From assembly GCA_021442965.1 (NCBI GenBank), contig JABUUX010000346.1:1-8983 (forward strand): a stretch of DNA of 8,983 bases, read 5' to 3'. Source of the DNA: Treponema sp. Its GTDB lineage: Bacteria > Spirochaetota > Spirochaetia > Treponematales > Treponemataceae. Below are positions 1 to 5,156 of this stretch, piece after piece; the first letter of the stretch is position 1; every line of letters starts with the position of its first letter. The translations under genes were made by a program, and so were the position numbers. Below the pieces are notes generated by a model, which saw only the letters and a list, made by a program, of their open reading frames with translations, was not told the origin of the DNA and made no database searches.

Positions 1-885
1 GCGGGAAAATCAAAAAGGTTCAGAAATGTTTTAGCTTCGGGTTACTGGGATATTCTGGATGGAACAAAACCCGAACAGTTTGCTGCAATTACATTTTCTT
101 ATAAGAGAACAAATCTTGTTTCGTTCAGAGGAACAGATGATACTCTTATAGGCTGGAAAGAAGACTGTATTCTGGCGTACGCTTCGGAAATTCCGTCACA
201 ACTGGAAGCCGTAAAGTATTTGGAAGAAGCAATGAAAAAATGTGGCGGAGACTTTATTCTGGCAGGCCATTCCAAAGGCGGTAATGAAGCGGTTTATGCT
301 GCTATGCATTCTGATAAATCCAGACGAAAAAGAATTCGAACTGTGTATAATTTTGACGGCCCCGGTTTTAAAGATGATGTTTTTAACAGTGCAGAATACA
401 AATGCATTTCTAATAAAATTCATTCTGTTTATCCTGAATGTTCTTTTGTGGGAATGATTTTTAATTCAACTGATAATTATGAAATTTCTGAAAGTTCCGA
501 AAAAATTGTTATGCAGCATGACCCTATGTCATGGAATGTTTATGGAACAGATTTTGTTCATAAGGACGATTTTTCTAAAGAAAGCCGTCTGTTTAAGAAT
601 ACGTTTAATGAATGGACTGGTGAACTGACGGGGGAGCAGATAATTGAATTTACAGAAATCCTGTTTAAAGTAATTGGGGCTACAGGAGCAAAATCTACCA
701 AAGATTTAGAAGTGAATAGAATTCAAAAGTCTGCTAAAATTGTTCATGAACTTGCAAGTCTGGATCGTAAAAAGAGGGAAGGACTTTGGAAAATGATTCG
801 CATGTTCATGAAAATCGGAAGAGGTTATTTCCCAATGCTGGATATTTTCAGAAACCCATTGATAGCAAAAGACTCTGAATTATAA
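1..885 (+). CDS. Mbeg1-like (DUF2974) alpha/beta hydrolase, 5' end missing
   Basis: This is the C-terminal 294 residues of a protein whose start lies before the window; frame 1 is open from base 1. Visible family landmarks, numbered from the first visible residue, are SFRGTDD at 41-47 followed by GWKED, the nucleophile elbow GHSKGG at 89-94 with Ser91 as predicted nucleophile, NFDGPGF at 117-123, and MQHDP at 171-175 with W178. This order matches the Mbeg1-like/DUF2974 group of lipase-fold proteins, usually near 370-400 residues, so roughly 80-100 residues are probably missing. The family is thought to be a serine hydrolase, but its substrate is unknown. There is no signal peptide in the visible part, so a cytoplasmic location is likely but unproven. 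A TTG at 220 is internal and is not the start. The FHA gene begins 29 bases downstream with no terminator between, so co-transcription is likely. The family call is firm; the function is open. Confidence 0.85.
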   Translation, partial: AGKSKRFRNVLASGYWDILDGTKPEQFAAITFSYKRTNLVSFRGTDDTLIGWKEDCILAYASEIPSQLEAVKYLEEAMKKCGGDFILAGHSKGGNEAVYAAMHSDKSRRKRIRTVYNFDGPGFKDDVFNSAEYKCISNKIHSVYPECSFVGMIFNSTDNYEISESSEKIVMQHDPMSWNVYGTDFVHKDDFSKESRLFKNTFNEWTGELTGEQIIEFTEILFKVIGATGAKSTKDLEVNRIQKSAKIVHELASLDRKKREGLWKMIRMFMKIGRGYFPMLDIFRNPLIAKDSEL

Positions 886-897
886 AAAAATGTTTAT

Positions 898-906
898 AGA
901 GGAAGG
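898..906 (+). promoter_or_regulatory. Ribosome binding site of the FHA gene
   Basis: A purine-rich AGAGGAAGG sits 8 bases before the ATG at 915. It supports that start and shows that the FHA gene, although probably co-transcribed with the hydrolase, has its own good translation signal. Confidence 0.7.
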
Positions 907-914
907 TATAAAAA

Positions 915-1256
915 ATGGATGAGACAATTACAACTACAAGTCCTGTTGGAAAACAGCTTAAAAATCTTGGAAGCGGGAAAAGTGCATCATACCTTATGTT
1001 TAATAATAAGAGAATTGCACTTGTAGCAAAAATTACGATTGGACGAGATTCTGATAATGACATTGTAGTAGATAATAAACTTGCAAGCCGCCATCATGCT
1101 GTTATTCAAAAAATTAAGAATGCTTATTTTTTGAAAGATGAAAACAGCACAAACGGAACATTTGTAAATTCTATTCGTATTCCCAAAGATAAATACGTCC
1201 GCTTGAATATTGGAGACCAGATTCAGGTAGGAAATTCAGTTTTTGTAATTTCATAA
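915..1256 (+). CDS. Small stand-alone FHA-domain protein
   Basis: This 113-residue protein consists of a short N-terminal extension and one forkhead-associated domain (about residues 22-113), the fold that binds phospho-threonine peptides. The signature residues are present in order: G43-R44, S58-R59-H60-H61 and N80-G81. R44, S58 and N80 are the expected phosphopeptide contacts, so binding ability is predicted. The N-terminus carries a Thr/Ser cluster next to acidic residues (DETITTTSP, residues 2-10). That layout resembles the phosphorylated N-terminus of actinobacterial GarA/OdhI, small FHA proteins controlled by Ser/Thr kinases, although the sequence match is only in style. There is no membrane segment, so it should be cytoplasmic. 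The start is fixed by the AGAGGAAGG site. The stop codon lies one base before the ATG of the phosphatase gene, and the kinase follows that. Its likely role is adaptor or phospho-switch for that kinase. The domain is certain; the partner is inferred. Confidence 0.92.
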   Translation: MDETITTTSPVGKQLKNLGSGKSASYLMFNNKRIALVAKITIGRDSDNDIVVDNKLASRHHAVIQKIKNAYFLKDENSTNGTFVNSIRIPKDKYVRLNIGDQIQVGNSVFVIS

Positions 1257-1257
1257 A

Positions 1258-2268
1258 ATGACAGATTTTTTTTTCAACAATATAAGACTTCCTTCAAAGG
1301 ATGAGCTTTTACAAAAAAGCAAAAAGTCTTTGGAAGTATTAAAAAACGAAGACTCTCTATACAGACCTTTGAATATAGAAGGGAATCCCGGTGGTCTTCT
1401 GGATTTTTTTTCAGATTCGCTTCCTGTGATTGTTATTCCGGATCTTCATGCACGCCCTTATTTTCTAAAAAATATTCTTGAGTATAAAATTTTACCGGAA
1501 ATAAATTTTGTAAAATCAGATAAAGAAGAAACAGTTTTTTCTGCATTGGAAAATAAATTGTTACGTGTTGTTTTTTTAGGGGATGCACTTCATTCAGAAA
1601 AAACAACTGTAGAAAGATGGAAGAGTGCTCTGGCAGATTTTGAAAATGACATATACGATGGCGATTTTATGAAAGAGGAAATGAAGTATGGACTTTCTCT
1701 TTTAATGGATTTAATGGAATTAAAAATAAAGTTTCCGTCGCATTTTCATTTTTTGAAAGGTAATCATGAAAATATTAAGAACGAGAGAAGTGGCGGAGAT
1801 TTTCCTTTTAGAAAATATGCGGATGAAGGAAATATGGTAAAGTCCTTTATGGAACAAGTTTACGGGAAAGAAACATTGGATACAATTTTTCAGTTTGAAA
1901 AAAATCTTCCTTTGCTTTATGCTTCTTCTTCCTGTTTTGTTTCTCATGCAGAACCGGCTTTTTGTTTTTCACGTGAAGAAATAATTAATTCTGTTTTATT
2001 CAGTGAAGTTGTGACCGGACTTACATGGACTGATAATGGGGATGCTGTTCAGAATAGCGTTATTCAAACTATTTCAGAAATCAGCCCGGTAAAATTTACA
2101 GAAAATCCTGTTTGGATTTCGGGGCATCGTCCGGTTCAGGAAAATTACAAATCAAAATATAAAGGTGCATTTATTCAAATTCACAATCCTTTAAAACAAA
2201 ATATTGTAATGGTATCTGAAAATAAAAAGTTTAATCCGGAATCAGATATAGTAGGAGTTGAAAAATGA
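1258..2268 (+). CDS. Calcineurin-like (PPP-type) metallophosphoesterase
   Basis: This 336-residue predicted cytoplasmic protein carries the ordered metal-ligand motifs of the calcineurin-like phosphoesterase fold: D62-L-H64 after a beta strand (VIVIPDLHAR), G108-D109 with H112 (FLGDALH), G168-N169-H170-E171, H230 (VSHAEP), and G289-H290 (ISGHRPV). The GNHE and late GHxPV motifs are closest in style to PPP-family Ser/Thr phosphatases. The second motif departs from the usual GDxVDRG: it reads GDALHSE, without the Asp-Arg-Gly. An insert of about 50 residues separates motifs two and three. It starts one base after the FHA stop, and its TGA overlaps the kinase ATG, so its translation is probably coupled to both. 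The context suggests it removes phosphate from substrates of that kinase. Other possibilities are a nucleotide or small-molecule phosphoesterase. The start codon is followed at once by a run of nine T. Fold certain, substrate inferred. Confidence 0.87.
   Translation: MTDFFFNNIRLPSKDELLQKSKKSLEVLKNEDSLYRPLNIEGNPGGLLDFFSDSLPVIVIPDLHARPYFLKNILEYKILPEINFVKSDKEETVFSALENKLLRVVFLGDALHSEKTTVERWKSALADFENDIYDGDFMKEEMKYGLSLLMDLMELKIKFPSHFHFLKGNHENIKNERSGGDFPFRKYADEGNMVKSFMEQVYGKETLDTIFQFEKNLPLLYASSSCFVSHAEPAFCFSREEIINSVLFSEVVTGLTWTDNGDAVQNSVIQTISEISPVKFTENPVWISGHRPVQENYKSKYKGAFIQIHNPLKQNIVMVSENKKFNPESDIVGVEK
2253..2257 (+). promoter_or_regulatory. Ribosome binding site of the kinase, inside the phosphatase gene
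   Basis: AGGAG lies 7 bases before the ATG at 2265, within the last codons of the phosphatase gene. Together with the ATGA stop/start overlap it supports this start rather than Met8 and points to coupled translation of phosphatase and kinase. Confidence 0.75.
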
Positions 2269-3914
2269 GTGATGAATTTCCTCCAATGATTGGAAAGTAC
2301 AAAATTCTTGGCATTGTAGCCAAGGGTGGAATGGGAGTGGTGTACCGTGCTATGCATCCTTCCCTTAAGCGTTATGTTGTAATAAAAAAATTTACTGCAC
2401 GCGGACGGGGTTCTTCTTCCAATGCTGAACGTTTTAAAAGAGAGGCTCAGATTCTTTTGGATTTGCAGAGCCCTTATATTGTTCATCTTTTTGATTATTT
2501 TACAGAAGACGGATTCCGTTATATGGTTGAAGAACTGGTGGACGGTTATGCCATAGATAAACTTATTAAGAAACAGGGCAAGATTCCGGTTCCTGTTGCT
2601 ATGCTGATTATGCAGGATGCCTGCTACGGATTAAAATATGCTCATTCTAAAAAAGTAATTCACCGTGATATAAAGCCCGGTAATATTCTTGTTTCAAAAC
2701 GCGGTGAAATTAAAATAACAGATTTTGGTATTGCAAGTGATGAAAGTGAACGTGAAGATAATCTGACCCTTCATGGTGTTGCATTGGGAACTCCCGCTTA
2801 TATGCCACCTGAACAGTTTGATGACAGTGCTTCGGTAGATAACCGTGCAGATATATACGCTTTGGGCATTACTCTTTACGAAATGATTACAGGTGTAAAA
2901 CCTTATTCCGGTGATTTTACTCCGGAAAATATAAATGTAATTAAAAAGGGAAGATACAAATCTCCAAGAAAAATTGAAAAATCAGTTCCGGTTGAAGTTC
3001 AGAAAATCATTGCAAAAATGATTAACTCAAAGGCGCGAAAAAGATTTCAGACTGTAGACGGAGTTCTTAGGGCAGTAAAAAGGTATCTTAAGCATTATGA
3101 CACTCATGAACTGCGTGTTCAGTTGGCAAGGTCTGTTTCTATAGATAAAGAATTTAAATGGACTCCTAAAGCTATGGAGCCAAAAGATAAAAAGCAGATG
3201 CTTGCAAAAAAAATTGGTCTTGGAACAGTTTGTTCTGCGGCTGTTTTAGGAGTGCTTCTTTATACGGGTGTTATTCACAGAACGATACTTGCTTATTGGT
3301 ATAATCCTGTTAATGTTGAAATGCTTATGCCTAAATCGGTATTCAGAGCGGGAGAACTGGATCTTCCTGTAAAAGCTACGTTTTATTTGAATGACGGGAA
3401 AGAGATTCCTGAAATAAAATTTACATCACGGGAATTCAGGGTTAAGGGGACGGATACCTGGTCACGCATAAAGAAAGTTTTTATTAAATCAGAAAAGAAG
3501 GCGGATTCTCCATACACTGTTTATGACATGAAAACTGTATTTCTTAGAGACGGAAATTACAGAATTAAAGTTGTTGTAGGGCCTTATGTCAGATGGAAAA
3601 GTTTTTCTGTAAAAAATGAAAAGCTTACACTTGATGTTGACTTTTTGAAAAATGAACGCCGAGAAATAAAAATCCATCCTTATGCTTATGATGCAGTTTC
3701 AGAGGAAAATATAACAGAACAGGCTGTTTTTGAAGTACAGTATAACGGTAAGTGGACTTCTATTTCTGAAGTGCCTGAAGAAAATCTTCTTTCAGGAACG
3801 GTTTGGAAAATCCGCGTAAGCTGCCCGGAATATCAGGAGGAAGTGTTTTCGCTTCTTATAGACTGGTATCAGGATGAACTGTTTCTTACAGCAGGACTTT
3901 CCAAACTTTTATAA
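2265..3914 (+). CDS. Transmembrane Ser/Thr protein kinase with novel C-terminal outer domain
   Basis: This 549-residue protein has an N-terminal Hanks-type kinase domain (about 11-275). Visible motifs are a Gly-rich loop at 19-26 (AKGGMGVV), the ATP-anchoring Lys41 in VVIKKF, helix-C Glu60, the catalytic loop H133-R134-D135 with K137 and N140, D153-F154-G155, and the P+1 loop GTPAYMPPE at 175-183. T168 and T176 are activation-loop candidates. All catalytic residues are present, so it should be active. The first Gly of the Gly-rich loop is Ala19. A basic linker leads to one membrane helix (about 317-337), then about 210 mostly beta-type residues predicted outside the inner membrane. PASTA repeats are absent. 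The last 60 residues faintly resemble a PEGA-like or carboxypeptidase-regulatory fold; this is a guess. Its ATG overlaps the phosphatase TGA, with AGGAG 7 bases upstream. An alternative start at Met8 is less likely. Kinase call very sure; the sensed signal is unknown. Confidence 0.95.
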   Translation: MSDEFPPMIGKYKILGIVAKGGMGVVYRAMHPSLKRYVVIKKFTARGRGSSSNAERFKREAQILLDLQSPYIVHLFDYFTEDGFRYMVEELVDGYAIDKLIKKQGKIPVPVAMLIMQDACYGLKYAHSKKVIHRDIKPGNILVSKRGEIKITDFGIASDESEREDNLTLHGVALGTPAYMPPEQFDDSASVDNRADIYALGITLYEMITGVKPYSGDFTPENINVIKKGRYKSPRKIEKSVPVEVQKIIAKMINSKARKRFQTVDGVLRAVKRYLKHYDTHELRVQLARSVSIDKEFKWTPKAMEPKDKKQMLAKKIGLGTVCSAAVLGVLLYTGVIHRTILAYWYNPVNVEMLMPKSVFRAGELDLPVKATFYLNDGKEIPEIKFTSREFRVKGTDTWSRIKKVFIKSEKKADSPYTVYDMKTVFLRDGNYRIKVVVGPYVRWKSFSVKNEKLTLDVDFLKNERREIKIHPYAYDAVSEENITEQAVFEVQYNGKWTSISEVPEENLLSGTVWKIRVSCPEYQEEVFSLLIDWYQDELFLTAGLSKLL

Positions 3915-3924
3915 TTTTTTATAA
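3909..3924. repeat. AT-only inverted repeat spanning both convergent stop codons
   Basis: TTATAA, then TTTT, then TTATAA forms a 6-bp AT stem with a four-base loop. The plus-strand kinase TAA (3912-3914) and the minus-strand rhomboid-like TAA (reverse complement of 3919-3921) sit symmetrically in the two arms. The stem has no G/C pair and is too weak for a standard intrinsic terminator. No other terminator is visible in the 4-base gap. Confidence 0.6.
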
Positions 3925-4701
3925 GGTAATGGTTCCTACAATCGTTGTGTCATCATCTTCTGTTGATACAACGGTTTTTTTCTTAAAACGCGGACTGTCT
4001 GATTCATTATTTAAGGCTGCACTTTGGGGTTCATCAATTTCTTCAACGTTTTTTATTTTCTTTATTTTGGAAAAAGATTTAACAGGCTTTTTTGTACTGG
4101 CTTTTGGATTTCTTTCTTTTTTAGCAGCAAGGAATGAAATTAAACTTCCAGAGATTCCTGAGGCTGTGTTTATAAGAAGCGGAATAAATGAAGCTTTTCC
4201 ATTCAGTCTTATTTCAATAAGAATAAAAAGTGCAAATATTAAAAACAGATTCAGTGATACACTTTTACTTTTGAAAGAATCAATAATTCGTAAAAATAAA
4301 ACCATACAGAAAATGCATTCTATTCCTGAAATTTGACTGGTACCGGTACAAAAGCATGCACACAGTGCTCCAGAAAAAATAACCGAAATTAGCATCATAA
4401 GAATAAGCAGAAACGTTCCGTATTTTTCTTCTGCTTCGGGGGTAATAAAAAATAAAATAGCAAGAAAAGCCCATGTTTCTACAGATTTAGTTCCAAAGAT
4501 GTGGGTAAAAATTCTTACGTAGCTTAACGGGTCTGTAAAAGAAAAAGGGTAGAGACCTTTTGGGGATGTAGGAGCTACAAAGATTTCATCAAGTGAAAGA
4601 CCTGGAAATACAGCTTCCAGAATAAAAACTGCCAGTGTAATCAGAGTCAGAACCAGAATAATAACAGGTTCAAACGTAATTTTAAATTTATTTGTTGCCA
4701 T
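3919..4701 (-). CDS. Rhomboid-fold membrane protein, probably catalytically dead, with Thr-rich tail
   Basis: This 260-residue protein has about six hydrophobic helices (near 11-31, 76-88, 97-116, 123-140, 148-164, 172-192). The layout YVRIFTHIFG (61-70), a TM2/TM3 junction EEKYG (91-95), and IS125-G126 in the fourth helix resembles rhomboid-family intramembrane proteins. The usual GxSG reads Q-I-S-G, the TM2 His and Asn of active rhomboids align with T76 and L80, and the TM6 catalytic His region reads LLINTASG with no His. Loss of protease activity is therefore likely. A cytoplasmic C-terminal region of about 65 residues is Lys-rich, then acidic, and ends in a Thr cluster (T243, T247, T252, T253, T257, T259). 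It faces the kinase gene tail to tail. The start has no clear Shine-Dalgarno; a GATAAT box 6 bases upstream could mean a leaderless message. The rhomboid assignment rests on pattern only and a plain multi-pass protein of unknown family is the alternative. Confidence 0.72.
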   Translation of the reverse strand: MATNKFKITFEPVIILVLTLITLAVFILEAVFPGLSLDEIFVAPTSPKGLYPFSFTDPLSYVRIFTHIFGTKSVETWAFLAILFFITPEAEEKYGTFLLILMMLISVIFSGALCACFCTGTSQISGIECIFCMVLFLRIIDSFKSKSVSLNLFLIFALFILIEIRLNGKASFIPLLINTASGISGSLISFLAAKKERNPKASTKKPVKSFSKIKKIKNVEEIDEPQSAALNNESDSPRFKKKTVVSTEDDDTTIVGTITL

Positions 4702-4707
4702 ATAAAA

Positions 4708-4713
4708 ATTATC
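4708..4713 (-). promoter_or_regulatory. Possible -10 box for the rhomboid-like gene
   Basis: On the minus strand this reads GATAAT, one base from the TATAAT consensus, ending 6 bases before the ATG. Transcription from it would start at or next to the initiation codon, which fits the lack of a Shine-Dalgarno. No good -35 box is seen, so this is weak. Confidence 0.3.
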
Positions 4714-4732
4714 GGAAAAAAAACATAGAAAA

Positions 4733-4756
4733 CTACTCTAAAAAATGTTAGGATAG
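4733..4756. promoter_or_regulatory. Imperfect inverted repeat, candidate operator of the DtxR-family repressor
   Basis: CTACTCTAA (4733-4741) and TTAGGATAG (4748-4756) are inverted halves matching at 7 of 9 positions, with a 6-base spacer. The right half differs by one base from TTAGGTTAG, the half-site of the actinobacterial IdeR/DtxR box, but the arms are in the opposite order and further apart than in that box. It lies in the only intergenic region between the divergent rhomboid-like and repressor genes, 25 bases before the repressor ATG, where an autoregulatory site would be expected. AT-rich DNA gives such matches by chance, so it is tentative. Confidence 0.35.
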
Positions 4757-4769
4757 AAACAAAAAAATT

Positions 4770-4774
4770 GAGGA
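4770..4774 (+). promoter_or_regulatory. Ribosome binding site of the DtxR-family gene
   Basis: GAGGA lies 7 bases before the ATG at 4782 and supports this start, which also puts the expected metal-ligand region near residue 9 as in the family. Confidence 0.7.
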
Positions 4775-4781
4775 ACTGTAC

Positions 4782-5144
4782 ATGGTTATCCGTGAATCTG
4801 CAGAAATGTATCTTGAAACTATTCTGGTTTTAAACCAGAAAGGACCGGTTCTTGCTGTTGAAATTGCACGAACCCTTCAAATTTCCAAACCTTCTGTCAG
4901 TGTGGCTATTCATAATCTGGAAGCCGAAAATTACATTAAAATTGATGAAAAAGGGCATATTTCTCTTTTGCAAAAAGGAAAGAAAATTGCTGAAAGAATT
5001 TATGAGCGCCATACAATTCTTACTGATTTTTTTGTAAAAATCGGAGTAAGTAAGGAACAGGCTTCGGCAGATGCGTGTAAAATTGAACATGATATCTCAG
5101 ACGAGTCCTTTCAAAAAGTAAAGGAACTTATAGCAAAATTATAA
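4782..5144 (+). CDS. DtxR/MntR-family metal-dependent transcriptional repressor (short form)
   Basis: This 120-residue protein has an N-terminal winged helix-turn-helix (about 6-68; recognition helix near ISKPSVSVAIHNLE, 34-47, wing near 50-62) followed by the helical dimerization and metal-binding domain (69-120). It opens with ESAEMYLETIL, the first-helix pattern of DtxR/MntR. There is no C-terminal SH3-like domain, so its size is MntR-like. Aligning ligands from memory, Met9 and Cys99 sit where DtxR has Met10 and Cys102 and where MntR has Asp8 and Glu99; E102 and H103 match both families. H77 and E12 match MntR. The site therefore mixes the two, and iron(II) rather than manganese sensing is a reasonable guess. 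It reads away from the rhomboid-like gene and is followed after 12 bases by the S1 gene, with no terminator between, so the two are probably one transcript. Family call firm; metal and targets inferred. Confidence 0.9.
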   Translation: MVIRESAEMYLETILVLNQKGPVLAVEIARTLQISKPSVSVAIHNLEAENYIKIDEKGHISLLQKGKKIAERIYERHTILTDFFVKIGVSKEQASADACKIEHDISDESFQKVKELIAKL

Positions 5145-5148
5145 AAAC

Positions 5149-5152
5149 AGGA
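5149..5152 (+). promoter_or_regulatory. Ribosome binding site that bears on the S1-protein start
   Basis: AGGA is followed by two consecutive ATG codons. It is 4 bases from the ATG at 5157 and 7 bases from the ATG at 5160. The second has the better spacing, so the mature start may be Met2 of the listed reading frame. Confidence 0.5.
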
Positions 5153-5156
5153 ATTA

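Noticed and set aside
220..885. A shorter hydrolase starting at TTG 220
   Set aside because: The frame is open to base 1 and upstream residues include the conserved SFRGTDD and GWKED motifs, so TTG 220 is internal.
3315..3914. PASTA repeats in the kinase outer region
   Set aside because: The typical spaced Gly-Pro and Val-Pro patterns of PASTA are absent.
3909..3924. Bidirectional intrinsic terminator
   Set aside because: The stem is six A/T pairs only and would be too unstable; kept only as a repeat.
3929..4336. Plus-strand open frame antisense to the rhomboid-like gene
   Set aside because: It has no ribosome site, its translation has no family pattern, and the minus-strand frame has coherent helices and a full-length reading frame.
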